Shown here: piece after piece, positions 35,686-45,952 of the stretch
Position numbering within the stretch: the first letter of the stretch is position 1
Layout of the letters: the number at the start of each line of letters is the position of its first letter
Origin: Pontivivens nitratireducens
GTDB taxonomy: Bacteria; Pseudomonadota; Alphaproteobacteria; Rhodobacterales; Rhodobacteraceae
Direction of reading: 5' to 3'
NCBI RefSeq assembly: GCF_014235845.1
Contig: NZ_JACJUQ010000006.1
Location: 163,872 to 227,871, forward strand
DNA length: 64,000 bases
Translations under genes and position numbers: made by a program
Notes under the pieces: model-generated
The model's input: only the letters and a program-made list of their open reading frames with translations
Told to the model about the DNA's origin: nothing
The model's database searches: none

Positions 35686-37109
35686 GCCTGCACGCGTCCA
35701 CCACTCCGCAGTTCAAGCAGAATTCACGCGACGCGCTGGCGGATGAAAACCTGCAAAGCGCCCTGCGTTCCGCCCGCAACGGCTTCGTCGGCAAGCGCGC
35801 CATCGCCCGCGCAAAGATGGGGGAGGATGAATTCGATGCCCTGCGCAACCGGGGCCGCGATTTGAAGAATCACGTTCTGGCCAATCTGGGCGATTATCTG
35901 GAGGCGTATGAGCGTGAGGTCATAGCCTCGGGCGGGCATGTGCACTGGGCCGAAACGGCCGCGGATGCGCAGGCCATCGTGCTCGACATCTGCCGCAAGG
36001 CAGGGGCCAAGACGGTCAACAAGGGCAAGACCATGATCTCGGAGGAATGCGGGATCAACGACCACCTTTCCGCCAACGGGATCACGCCGGTCGAAACCGA
36101 TCTGGGCGAATACATCATCCAGTTGCGTGATGAGACGCCCAGCCACATCATCGCCCCGGCGGTGCACGTCACCGTTCCGCAAGTGCGTGAGGAGTTCCTG
36201 AAGGCGCACACCCATCTGGACCCGGACCGCGATCTGTCCGGCCTCGACACTCTGCTCAAGGAGGCCCGCGCCGTCCTGCGCGCGAAGTATTTCGAGGCGC
36301 AGGTCGGCATCACCGGCGCGAACATGCTGATCGCGGAAACCGGGCAGAGCGTCATTGTCACGAATGAGGGCAATGGCGATCTGAGCCAGAGCCTGCCCAA
36401 GGTGCACATCGTCATGGCCTCGATCGAGAAAATCGTGCCGACGATGGAGGATGCGGCCACAGTGCTGCGCATCCTCGCCCGCTCCGCCACGGGGCAGGAC
36501 ATGAGCGTCTACACCACCTTCAGTCAGGGGCCGCGCCGCGCGGGCGATCCCGATGGCCCCGAGGAATACCACGTCGTCCTGCTCGACAATGGCCGGTCCA
36601 ACATGCTGGGCACGGAGTTTCAGGACATGTTGCGCTGCATTCGCTGCGGGGCCTGCATGAACCACTGCCCGGTCTATCAGACGGTTGGTGGTCACGCCTA
36701 TGGCTGGGTCTATCCCGGCCCGATGGGCGCGGTTCTGACGCCCAGCCTGATCGGGGTGGAGGAGGGCGGCCACCTGCCCAACGCCTCGACCTTTTGCGGA
36801 CGCTGCGAGGATGTCTGCCCGATGCGAATCCCGCTGCCCAAGATGATGCGTCACTGGCGTGAGCGTGAGTTCGAGAGGAACCTGACCCCCGCCGCCACCC
36901 GCTGGGGCCTGGGCATCTGGGGCTGGTTCGCGAAACGCCCGGCGCTCTACCGGCTGGCGACGCGCGGTGGCATGGCCGGGTTGCGCTTGCTGGGACGGGG
37001 GCGGGGCCGCTTGGGCAAGGTGCCGCTGGCCGGCAGCTGGACCGACGCACGCGACATGCCCGCGCCGCAGGGCGATACCTTCATGGCACAGTGGAGGGCG
37101 AAGCGATGA
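35682..37109 (+). CDS. lutB: Lactate utilisation Fe-S protein LutB
   Basis: A 475-residue iron-sulfur subunit of the L-lactate oxidation complex. The N-terminal LUD-type domain (about 60-290) is followed by two 4Fe-4S motifs, CIRCGACMNHCPVYQ near residue 315 and FCGRCEDVCPMRIPLP near 365, then a C-terminal segment about 90 residues long. It overlaps lutA at the start and lutC at the end (ATGA at both junctions), consistent with stoichiometric translation of the three subunits. Confidence 0.94.
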   Translation: MSLHASTTPQFKQNSRDALADENLQSALRSARNGFVGKRAIARAKMGEDEFDALRNRGRDLKNHVLANLGDYLEAYEREVIASGGHVHWAETAADAQAIVLDICRKAGAKTVNKGKTMISEECGINDHLSANGITPVETDLGEYIIQLRDETPSHIIAPAVHVTVPQVREEFLKAHTHLDPDRDLSGLDTLLKEARAVLRAKYFEAQVGITGANMLIAETGQSVIVTNEGNGDLSQSLPKVHIVMASIEKIVPTMEDAATVLRILARSATGQDMSVYTTFSQGPRRAGDPDGPEEYHVVLLDNGRSNMLGTEFQDMLRCIRCGACMNHCPVYQTVGGHAYGWVYPGPMGAVLTPSLIGVEEGGHLPNASTFCGRCEDVCPMRIPLPKMMRHWREREFERNLTPAATRWGLGIWGWFAKRPALYRLATRGGMAGLRLLGRGRGRLGKVPLAGSWTDARDMPAPQGDTFMAQWRAKR

Positions 37110-37726
37110 GCGCGCGTGATCGTATCCTCGGGCGCATCCGGCGCGTGGCCACAGGCGACGACATTGTCTGGCAGGGCGGCGGGGCGACGCCCGCAATCGC
37201 GCGGACCAGTGGCGCGGACCGGGTGGAGCGTTTCATCGCGCAGGCCACCGCTGCCGACGCCACGGTCACCCGTCTCGATGGATTGGCGGACCTGCCTGCC
37301 GCGCTGGCCGAGGAATTGCGCAACCGCAACCTGCCCGCCGCAATCCGGCACGGGGCGGAGCCGGACTTCGCCGCGCTGGACTGGGGCACGGTGGCAGCAT
37401 CGCAGGGCATGGGCCGAATCGATGAGCCCGCCACCCTGTCCAAGGCCCGCTGCGCCATGGCGGAAACCGGAACGCTGGTCCTGACCTCCGGCCCTGACAA
37501 TCCCGTGACGCTGACCTTTCTGGGCGAGACGCATTTCGTGGTGGTGGATGCGGCGGATATCGAAGCCGGGTTCGAGGGGGTCTTCGCCGACCTGCGCGCG
37601 GCAGGATCCAGCCCGCGCACGGTGAACATGGTGACGGGCCCGTCGCGATCCGCCGATATCGGGCAAGTCCTGCAACTGGGCGCCCATGGACCGATCGCGT
37701 TGCATATCTTCGTGCTGGGCGCATGA
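37106..37726 (+). CDS. lutC: Lactate utilisation protein LutC
   Basis: A 206-residue LUD-domain protein, third subunit of the Lut complex. It has the N-terminal SARDRILGRIRRV and the LUD core ETGTLVLTSGPDNPVTLTFLGETHFVVV near 120-150, then VNMVTGPSRSADIGQVLQLGAHGP. The start ATG 37106 overlaps the lutB stop. The stop overlaps the start of the MmcQ-like gene, again as ATGA. Confidence 0.93.
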   Translation: MSARDRILGRIRRVATGDDIVWQGGGATPAIARTSGADRVERFIAQATAADATVTRLDGLADLPAALAEELRNRNLPAAIRHGAEPDFAALDWGTVAASQGMGRIDEPATLSKARCAMAETGTLVLTSGPDNPVTLTFLGETHFVVVDAADIEAGFEGVFADLRAAGSSPRTVNMVTGPSRSADIGQVLQLGAHGPIALHIFVLGA

Positions 37727-38076
37727 GGTCCGCGCTGGATGATCACGCGGCCAGTCTGCCCGGCGCGTTCATGGTGGTGCAATGGGGCGACGCCCATGTC
37801 TACAAGGTCGGCCCCCCGGAAAAGGCGAAGGTCTTCGCGATCCTGGGGCTCCAGGCGAACCGCGTGACGGTCAAGTGTCAGGACGTGGACACCGCCGATT
37901 TCCTGATCGAGATCGGGGCCGCAGAGCGGGCGAAATACCTGCCGCGCGGCGGGTGGGTGTCCTTCGATCTGAACGATACGGCGCTGGACGATCTGCTGGT
38001 CCGGATCGACACGTCCTACGACACGGTGCGCGCCGGTCTGGCGAAGGCTGTCCAGGCCGCGCTGCCGCCGCGCTGA
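37723..38076 (+). CDS. MmcQ/YjbR family protein
   Basis: A 117-residue protein of the MmcQ/YjbR (DUF419) family with a CyaY-like fold, proposed to bind DNA. It has the WGDAHVYKVGPPEKAKVFAILGL strand-helix segment and GGWVSFDLNDTALDDLLVRIDTSYDTV near its C-terminal half. The ATG overlaps the lutC stop, so it is the last gene of the lut operon. How it relates to lactate use is unknown; cotranscription could be accidental. Confidence 0.8.
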   Translation: MRSALDDHAASLPGAFMVVQWGDAHVYKVGPPEKAKVFAILGLQANRVTVKCQDVDTADFLIEIGAAERAKYLPRGGWVSFDLNDTALDDLLVRIDTSYDTVRAGLAKAVQAALPPR

Positions 38077-38086
38077 TTCTTCTGTC

Positions 38087-38110
38087 TCCAAATATCCCCT
38101 TCGGACATCC
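38087..38110 (+). repeat. Degenerate copy of the dispersed element after the lut operon
   Basis: TCCAAATATCCCCTTCGG then ACATCC matches the core of the 37-base element with substitutions. It begins ten bases after the MmcQ-like stop. A GC-rich potential hairpin (GCGCC/GGCGC) follows at 38112-38128. Confidence 0.55.
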
Positions 38111-38253
38111 GCGCCGCACGGGGCGCGCAAGTATTTCACGGATCGTGCACGCGCCTCTTTATCTCCACCGGTTTATCGACTAAGGGACAGCTTCGCGCGG
38201 CGCTTACACCCCTGGAGGATCGCCGCCATGAAACGGATTTTAGGAGAAAGCCA

Positions 38254-38898
38254 ATGGCTGAGAACACGATTCTCGAAGCAGTGGCGCGTGATGCATCGGG
38301 CAAAGGGGCTGCTCGGGCTGCGCGTCGTGAGGGGCTGGTCCCCGGTGTGATCTACGGTGGCAACGCGGAGCCGCAGTCGATCAGCGTCAAGTTCAATGAG
38401 CTGCTCAAGCTGCTCAAGGCGGGCAAGTTCCTGTCCACGCTGATGAACGTCAAGGTCGACGGCAAGGACAACAAGGTCATCTGCCGCGCCGTTCAGCGCG
38501 ACATCGTCAAGGATCTGCCGACGCATGTCGATTTCCTGCGCCTGTCCGATCGTAGCCGCATCAACCTCTACATCCCCGTCGTGTTCGAGAATGAAGAAAC
38601 CTGCCCCGGCATCAAGAAGGGCGGCACGCTGATCGTCGTTCGTTCGGAAGTCGAGCTGAAGGTGACCGCGAACAACATTCCCGACCAGCTGGTCGTGGAT
38701 TTGGCCGAGTTCGAGATCGGCGACACCATTACGATCTCCGACATTACCCTGCCCGAGGGCACGCGCCCGATGATTACCGGCCGCGATTTCGTGATCGCGA
38801 ACATCCAGGCGCCGGGTGGCCTCTCCACCGAGGATGAGGACGAAGACGGCGAGACCGAGGTCATCGAACAGACCGATGATACGGTCATGAACGACTGA
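38254..38898 (+). CDS. rplY: 50S ribosomal protein L25/general stress protein Ctc
   Basis: A 214-residue L25 of the long Ctc type. The N-terminal 5S-rRNA-binding domain (about 1-95) begins [26 protein letters not shown]. The second beta-rich domain (about 100-190) includes [19 protein letters not shown] and [21 protein letters not shown], and the tail is acidic ([14 protein letters not shown]). TAGGAGAAA precedes the ATG. It is followed by a strong terminator and then pth, a pairing common in proteobacteria. Confidence 0.95.
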   Translation: MAENTILEAVARDASGKGAARAARREGLVPGVIYGGNAEPQSISVKFNELLKLLKAGKFLSTLMNVKVDGKDNKVICRAVQRDIVKDLPTHVDFLRLSDRSRINLYIPVVFENEETCPGIKKGGTLIVVRSEVELKVTANNIPDQLVVDLAEFEIGDTITISDITLPEGTRPMITGRDFVIANIQAPGGLSTEDEDEDGETEVIEQTDDTVMND

Positions 38899-38924
38899 TC
38901 CGGTCCCATCTGTGGACCTGAGGA

Positions 38925-38960
38925 CGCGCACCGCTTATTCCAAGCGGTGCGCGTTTTCGT
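38925..38960 (+). terminator. Rho-independent terminator between rplY and pth
   Basis: A perfect 12-pair stem, CGCGCACCGCTT (38925-38936) and AAGCGGTGCGCG (38942-38953), has a five-base loop and is followed by TTTTCGTTTG. Its end is only 20 bases before the pth start, so pth probably depends on read-through or a promoter inside the stem region. Confidence 0.88.
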
Positions 38961-38979
38961 TTGTGAAGGGGATATCGCC

Positions 38980-39687
38980 ATGAAACTGTTCGTCGGACTG
39001 GGCAATCCGGGCGCGAAATACGCGCGCAATCGGCACAATATCGGCTTCATGGCGTTGGACCGTCTGGCCTGGGACCATGGGTTCGGGCCGTGGCGCACGA
39101 AGTTTCAGGGCGATGTGGCCGAGGGGCGTCTGGGCACCGAAAAGGTCTGGCTGCTCAAGCCCGCGACCTTCATGAACAATTCCGGTCAGTCGGTGGGTGA
39201 GGCGATGCGCTTCTGGAAGATCGACCTGCCGGACCTGAGCGTGTTTCACGACGAGCTGGATCTGGCACCGGGTAAGGTGCGGGTCAAGCAGGGCGGCGGT
39301 CACGCGGGGCATAACGGCCTGCGCTCGATCCACGCGCATGTCGGCCCGGATTATCAGCGGGTGCGGTTGGGCATCGGCCATCCGGGTCACAAGGATCGGG
39401 TGTCCGGCTATGTCCTCTCCGATTTCGCCAAGGCGGAGGAAGGCTGGCTGGACGACGTGCTGCGTGGCGTCAGCGATGGCGCGGCAGAGCTGGCAAAGGG
39501 CGATAGCGGCCGGTTTCTGAACGCGGTCGCCCTGCGCGTCGCTCCGCCCCGGTCGTCGAAATCCAAACCCGGGCAGGCGGCCTCGGATCCGGTGCCGAAG
39601 GCCGGTTCTGCGCCCGCAGCCCCCACCGAATCCCCCACCGACGAGCGCAGCGCGCTGGAGCGTCTGGCCGATCGGTTTCGACGATAA
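38980..39687 (+). CDS. pth: Peptidyl-tRNA hydrolase
   Basis: Frees tRNA from drop-off peptidyl-tRNA. The protein has 235 residues from ATG 38980 (MKLFVGLGNPGAKYARNRHN), with GAAGGGG upstream. Catalytic His19 lies in NRHNIGF, and the substrate-binding FMNNSGQSV and DELDLAPGKVRVKQGGGHAGHNGLRS segments are intact. After about residue 190 there is an unusual low-complexity Ala/Pro/Ser-rich tail of about 45 residues, not needed for the fold. Confidence 0.95.
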   Translation: MKLFVGLGNPGAKYARNRHNIGFMALDRLAWDHGFGPWRTKFQGDVAEGRLGTEKVWLLKPATFMNNSGQSVGEAMRFWKIDLPDLSVFHDELDLAPGKVRVKQGGGHAGHNGLRSIHAHVGPDYQRVRLGIGHPGHKDRVSGYVLSDFAKAEEGWLDDVLRGVSDGAAELAKGDSGRFLNAVALRVAPPRSSKSKPGQAASDPVPKAGSAPAAPTESPTDERSALERLADRFRR

Positions 39688-39778
39688 CCGCCGGGTTTCC
39701 CTTTACACTTCCGCAATGCTATGAGCGCGGATCGAACGGCTGTGCCACGGCGCACAGATTCCTCCTGAAAGGATTTCC

Positions 39779-41365
<1,587 letters not shown>

Positions 41366-41566
41366 AATCGCCGGGTCACGCTTCCAGTCGCGATGCAGCA
41401 CAGATGCGGCAGCGTGACTCGTCTGTATCGGTGCTCGGTTCGGAATGAATGCCCGGCCAAGCGGGCCGCCGTCACAGGCGCGTAACCGATTGTGTCGAAG
41501 TGTGTTGCTGCGGAGGCGATGACCGCAGCGGGGCGTCTCACCGTCCAAGCGAGACAGTGGAGGCGA

Positions 41567-41589
41567 GGTCCGCGCCTGATGCGCGGGCC
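41567..41589. terminator. Hairpin in the SulP-SapC convergent gap
   Basis: GGTCCGCGC (41567-41575) and GCGCGGGCC (41581-41589) form a nine-pair stem with one T/G pairing and a five-base loop, 14 bases past the sapC-like stop on the minus strand. No T run. The rest of 41366-41603 shows no gene. Confidence 0.4.
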
Positions 41590-41603
41590 CCGCAAGGTCT
41601 GGG

Positions 41604-42332
41604 TCAGGCAGCCTTGGCGGCGAGGCGCTGATTCATTGTCGGCAGATTGTTGAGCGAGTGCAGATGCAGGTAGCACAGCTCCAACTCATCCGTCTTGGCC
41701 ATCTCGGCCAAAGTCTCGGCCGGGACCTGCCGCAGGGCGTCGCGCTTGATGGTCTTGAACCCGGTCAGGCTGGATTGCTTGCCCTCCGCATCGCGGAACT
41801 GCGCCTGTGCGGGCTCCAGCAAATCCAGCTGCGCCAGACGCTTCGCGAACATCTGGGTGCGGTTGAACTGCGCCTGATAGTCGGACGTGAACTTCAGCAT
41901 CCGCTCCAGATATTCGGTCCGCTCGCCCTGACTGTCGAACAGACGCTCGCCCTTGCCGTCCTTGTTGAAGCCCTCGAACTCCTCATCAATGCACAGCGTG
42001 AAGGAGGAATTGTCCTCCGTCGCGGCGAAGACAAAGGGATAGCGGCGCAGGAAGGCGGGGATATATCCGCTCAGCCATTTTCCGTTTTCGCCGATATGCG
42101 CGTTCTCACCATCGCGCTGGCCCAGAATGACCGAGGGGAAGATCGCGTCGTCCTCACCCGCGAAAACGATGGTATGCTCGCCCGCCGCGGCCGCGAATTC
42201 GGCTGCCAGCAATGGCACGGAGTTGATTCCGCTGGCAAAGGAGAAATCGCGGCCCGCCAGAACGGACCAGTCTCGATGCGCTTCCGACGAAACAGGTACT
42301 GCGCGCTCGTAGATCATTAGTTGTTTGGTCAT
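41604..42332 (-). CDS. SapC family protein
   Basis: A 242-residue SapC-like protein. In Campylobacter, SapC is associated with the S-layer locus, but many proteobacteria carry homologues of unknown role. The start at 42332 (MTKQLMIYERAVPVSSEAHRDW) has GGGAGCG upstream; the open frame continues to 42392. Typical segments are DFSFASGINSVPLLAAEFAAA, WLSGYIPAFLRRYPFVFA and the C-terminal ELCYLHLHSLNNLPTMNQRLA. No signal peptide or membrane segment. It is divergent from the zinc metallopeptidase gene. Confidence 0.85.
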   Translation of the reverse strand: MTKQLMIYERAVPVSSEAHRDWSVLAGRDFSFASGINSVPLLAAEFAAAAGEHTIVFAGEDDAIFPSVILGQRDGENAHIGENGKWLSGYIPAFLRRYPFVFAATEDNSSFTLCIDEEFEGFNKDGKGERLFDSQGERTEYLERMLKFTSDYQAQFNRTQMFAKRLAQLDLLEPAQAQFRDAEGKQSSLTGFKTIKRDALRQVPAETLAEMAKTDELELCYLHLHSLNNLPTMNQRLAAKAA

Positions 42333-42486
42333 TGGTCGTCGCTCCCGGACAGTCTTCGGTTTGAATTCGTTATCGCAAATGATGTGCACCATTCATAGCC
42401 TAATAGGAGGGGAATCATGGCGTGACCGTGGCCTTTGACACGCTTCGCTATAGTTTCCTGTCTCTAACCAGCGGTGGAGGTTGAAT

Positions 42487-43356
42487 ATGAAGTGGCGTGG
42501 TCGCCGTGCGAGCAGGAATATTTCGGATCGGCGCCGCTCTGGCGGCAGGGGTGCGGGACGCACCGTCGTCGCTGGCGGTGGCATCGGGGCGGTTGTCGTG
42601 GTTCTGGCCGGGCTGGTGTTCGGGTTCGATCCGTCCTTCATCCTCAACAGCGGTCTTCTGGACGGGGGGCCGGTCCAGCAGACCAGCGCGCCATCCGGCC
42701 CCAATCGGATAGATGATGAGACGGAGGAGTTCGTCGCCGTTGTCCTGGCCGATACCGAGGAAGTCTGGACCGACCTCTTCCAACGCGCCGGTGCCAGTTA
42801 TCCCCGGCCGACACTGGTCCTGTTCAGCGGCGTCGTGGGGTCCGCCTGCGGTCAGGCGTCCAGCGCGGTCGGTCCGTTCTATTGCCCGGGTGACGAACAA
42901 ATCTACATCGACCTCGATTTCTTCGACGTGATGGACCGGGAGCTCGGCGCGCGCGGTGATTTCGCAAAGGCTTACGTGATCGCACATGAGGTCGCGCATC
43001 ACGTCCAGAACGTGCAAGGCATCCTGCCCGAGGTGAACGCCCAGCGACAGCGCGTCAGCGAAACCGACGCCAACCGCCTGACCGTGCGGCTGGAATTGCA
43101 GGCGGATTGCTATTCGGGGATCTGGGCCAATCGTGCGGAACAGATGTTCGACACGCTGGAGCCGGGCGACATAGCCGAGGCGATGAATGCCGCCGAGGCG
43201 ATCGGCGACGACGCCCTGCAGCGCCGCGCTCAGGGCTACGTCGTGCCCGACAGCTTCACCCACGGAACGTCGGAACAACGCATGCGTTGGTTTGACCGGG
43301 GATACCGCACAGGTTCCGTTTCGGACTGCGACACGTTTGCGGAAACCGAACTCTAG
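42487..43356 (+). CDS. Neutral zinc metallopeptidase, YpfJ family
   Basis: A 289-residue membrane-anchored zincin. One N-terminal hydrophobic segment (about 25-47) follows a basic, Arg-rich head, so the enzyme domain faces the periplasm. The zinc motif is HEVAHH in AYVIAHEVAHHVQNVQG, and LELQADCYSGIWANRAE gives the third ligand region. The C-terminal HGTSEQRMRWFDRGYRTG is family-specific. The ATG at 42487 follows GGTGGAGG; a TTG two codons earlier is possible. The natural substrate is unknown. Confidence 0.9.
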   Translation: MKWRGRRASRNISDRRRSGGRGAGRTVVAGGGIGAVVVVLAGLVFGFDPSFILNSGLLDGGPVQQTSAPSGPNRIDDETEEFVAVVLADTEEVWTDLFQRAGASYPRPTLVLFSGVVGSACGQASSAVGPFYCPGDEQIYIDLDFFDVMDRELGARGDFAKAYVIAHEVAHHVQNVQGILPEVNAQRQRVSETDANRLTVRLELQADCYSGIWANRAEQMFDTLEPGDIAEAMNAAEAIGDDALQRRAQGYVVPDSFTHGTSEQRMRWFDRGYRTGSVSDCDTFAETEL

Positions 43357-43406
43357 CCCGTCGGGGGGCGTTGATAGGGTGAAGCACTTAATGTGAGGGA
43401 ATTTTC

Positions 43407-44042
43407 ATGCTGATGAAATTGCACGATCTGACCACCCTGTCGACGGAAACGCCGGGTGGCGAGGCCGCCAAGGTTCGCGGGCTCTACCTGACGGCGGAGA
43501 TGAATGTCCGCGAGGTTGTCGTGGACATGAACGGCTTGCTGGACCTGCGCACCATCGCCATGCCAGCGGCAGCGTTCGGAACCCCCGATGTGGAGGCCGG
43601 AACATGGCCCGTAGACATCACGACCGAGGCAATCAAGGGATGTGAGCCGGTTCGCCAGGAACCCGAATCCGCGCTGGAAAAGGTTAAGGACATGGTCTTC
43701 TCACCCCTGCCAGAAACGCGCGGCACCTTGCGTTCGGGCGAAGCCTACAAGGGCCTGTCCCTCGACCTGAACGAAGGTCCAGTGGGTCGCGTGCTGGACA
43801 TCGTTGTCGATACCGATACCATGATGGTTCCGTTCGTAGTGGTGGAAACCGGATCGTGGCTTCCCGACCGGCAAGTGCTCCTGCCCACTGCGAAGATCAA
43901 TTCGATCAACTGGGACGATGGCAAGGGCAAGGTCGATGCAACGCAGGAGGAGATCAGTGCCGCCCCCGACGTGTTCGAGAACGACCAGATTACCACTACG
44001 GGATCAGGCACCTTGCTGACATATTACGGCATCGGAGCATGA
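43407..44042 (+). CDS. PRC-barrel domain protein
   Basis: A 211-residue protein with two PRC-barrel-like units, the second at about 110-170 (YKGLSLDLNEGPVGRVLDIVVDTDTMMVPFVVVETGSWLPDRQVLLPTAKI). Unlike the gene at 5335 there is no signal peptide, so it is cytoplasmic. GAGGGAATTTTC precedes the ATG; a second in-frame ATG lies two codons on. It starts 51 bases after the metallopeptidase gene and the YihY/BrkB gene starts 8 bases after its stop, suggesting a three-gene stress or envelope operon. Confidence 0.82.
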   Translation: MLMKLHDLTTLSTETPGGEAAKVRGLYLTAEMNVREVVVDMNGLLDLRTIAMPAAAFGTPDVEAGTWPVDITTEAIKGCEPVRQEPESALEKVKDMVFSPLPETRGTLRSGEAYKGLSLDLNEGPVGRVLDIVVDTDTMMVPFVVVETGSWLPDRQVLLPTAKINSINWDDGKGKVDATQEEISAAPDVFENDQITTTGSGTLLTYYGIGA

Positions 44043-44049
44043 GGAGTAT

Positions 44050-44949
44050 TTGAACCCCCGTCTGACATATGGCCTGCGCCCGTTGACCCGCTTGACGCGA
44101 CGCGACTGGTATCTTGCCATGGGCCGTATCATTGATGGTGTGGGTGGCCGATCGCTGTTTCTGGCGGCCGGCGGAATGGCTTTCTTCGCGACGCTGTCGA
44201 TCTTTCCGTTTCTGGCGTTTTTGATCGCGACATATGGCTACGTCTCCGATCCGACGATCATCCTCATTCATATCAACGAGATGAGGGATTTTCTGCCCCC
44301 CTCTGCATTCGACCTTATCCAAGGTCAGTTGATGAGCATCCTTTCCACCGAAAGGTCCGATCACGGCTTGCGCGGTTTGTTGTCCATCCTCTTTACCTTG
44401 TGGTTCGCACGCGCCGGTTCGAACGCGCTTTTGGAGGGGTTGAACCTGGTCTTCTCAGATCGGGAACGCAGGACATTTCTGCGCCATACGGCAACGGCGA
44501 TCATCCTGACCCTGACCCTGATCGGCATCGTTATTTTCGCCCTTCTGGCGCTGGTCGCGATGCCGGTGCTGTTCGCGTTCGTCCCACTGCCGGGCAGCAC
44601 GGAAATACTGGTGCAGGCAGTGACCTACGGAATAGGTCTGGGGGCGATGACGCTGGCGATCGGGATGTTGTACCATTTCGGCCCGAACCGACGGGGTGAG
44701 CGGTTGCCGCTTTTTTCGTTCGGGGCAATCGTGGCGGCGATCCTGTGGATGTCAGTCTCGGCGATGTTTTCCTATTACCTGGGAAATTTCGGCAATTACA
44801 ATGAGATATATGGTTCGATCGGCGCGGTTGCCGCCCTGATGATGTGGTTTTTCGTTACCAGTTTCATCGTCTTGTTCGGCGCATTGCTGAACCGCGAGAT
44901 CGAACGGGCACCACGCTATTGGCGACCGCAAACTCCGGTGGAGAGCTAG
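44050..44949 (+). CDS. YihY/virulence factor BrkB family membrane protein
   Basis: A 299-residue inner-membrane protein with about six helices; the reaction is unknown (older claims of an RNase BN role were withdrawn for this family). It contains SLFLAAGGMAFFATLSIFPFLAFLIATYGYVSD near the start and the late NYNEIYGSIGAVAALMMWFFVTSFIVLFGALLNREIE, both signature segments. The start is TTG at 44050, only three bases after AGGAG; ATG 44119 would remove the first 23 residues. Last gene of the plus-strand group. Confidence 0.88.
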   Translation: MNPRLTYGLRPLTRLTRRDWYLAMGRIIDGVGGRSLFLAAGGMAFFATLSIFPFLAFLIATYGYVSDPTIILIHINEMRDFLPPSAFDLIQGQLMSILSTERSDHGLRGLLSILFTLWFARAGSNALLEGLNLVFSDRERRTFLRHTATAIILTLTLIGIVIFALLALVAMPVLFAFVPLPGSTEILVQAVTYGIGLGAMTLAIGMLYHFGPNRRGERLPLFSFGAIVAAILWMSVSAMFSYYLGNFGNYNEIYGSIGAVAALMMWFFVTSFIVLFGALLNREIERAPRYWRPQTPVES

Positions 44950-44971
44950 AGGTTCCTGTGACACCCGCGCA

Positions 44972-45796
44972 TCACAGCACATATAGGTCACCTTCTCTGG
45001 CTGCGCCGGAATCGGGGAATTCGCGGCGCAGTTCCGCTTCGATCGCGTCCAGTGCACTATCCGTCAGGGACGGGGCGTGATGAAACAATCGCCAGGATGT
45101 CACATGCGAGGCTGCGCAAATCCGGGCCACGTCCTGCCACGAGGAATGCCCGTAGCCGCGATATTCCGTGATCTCTGCCGGGGTGAACATCGTGTCGAGA
45201 ACGGCCAGATCGGCGTCCCGCAACATGTCCGCCATAGAGGCATCGCCCTGCGCATCGCCAAGCTCGAAGTCGGGGGCGAAGACGAAAACCCGGTCGCGAT
45301 ATTCGATACGAAATCCATATGCGACTGACGGGTGGTTGAGGCGATACGGAATGAGATGAGCGCCGCCTTTCAGAGCGATCCGGTCGCCTGTCGCAAAGCT
45401 CTCGAACGTCAATCTGCCGGGATGGCTGTCCAGCTCGTTGGGGCAGAACGGTTGGGAAAACAGTTTGTTTAGAATGGTTTGCGGCCCCTCACCCGTATGG
45501 GCGGTGCCCCCATGGACATTCAGGTGCGTCCGCGCCGACCTGAGGGGAGGAAAAAAGTTCAGCCCCAGCACATGGTCGTAGTGATAGTGGCTTAGAAACA
45601 GGTCCATATCCTGCGAAGCCTCACCGCCTATTGTATCCCCCAGCCGCACGATCCCGGTTCCGGCGTCCAGAATCGAGATCTGCCCGTTGATCCTGACGCT
45701 GACGCAGGTGGTGTTGCATCCGGCGCGCTGATGATCGGGGTGGTAGACGGGGATGGAGCCTCGGGCGCCCCAGATCTGGACTTCGAATTCCGACAT
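44972..45796 (-). CDS. MBL-fold metallo-hydrolase
   Basis: A 274-residue metallo-beta-lactamase-fold enzyme. It starts at ATG 45796 (MSEFEVQIWGARGSIPV), the N-terminus seen in the RNase Z/PhnP-like branch with IWGARGS. Zinc ligands read LSHYHYDHVLG (H-x-H-x-D-H), with a later FAPDFELGDAQG and GHSSWQDVARI. The substrate cannot be assigned; phosphodiesterase activity is likely for this branch. The gene is convergent with the BrkB gene. Confidence 0.86.
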   Translation of the reverse strand: MSEFEVQIWGARGSIPVYHPDHQRAGCNTTCVSVRINGQISILDAGTGIVRLGDTIGGEASQDMDLFLSHYHYDHVLGLNFFPPLRSARTHLNVHGGTAHTGEGPQTILNKLFSQPFCPNELDSHPGRLTFESFATGDRIALKGGAHLIPYRLNHPSVAYGFRIEYRDRVFVFAPDFELGDAQGDASMADMLRDADLAVLDTMFTPAEITEYRGYGHSSWQDVARICAASHVTSWRLFHHAPSLTDSALDAIEAELRREFPDSGAAREGDLYVL

Positions 45797-45952
45797 GATC
45801 GTCCTCATCGTGCCGGAAAAGCCTGCCGTCCCTCGGCCATCCGGTCCATGGTGAGCCCCCACCAAGTCACGGAAGTCTGTGCGAATGGCGGCGCTCTGTC
45901 AAATATCGCGGCATCCTGTGGTGCTGTATCCATCTGGAAACAGGGCATTCTC

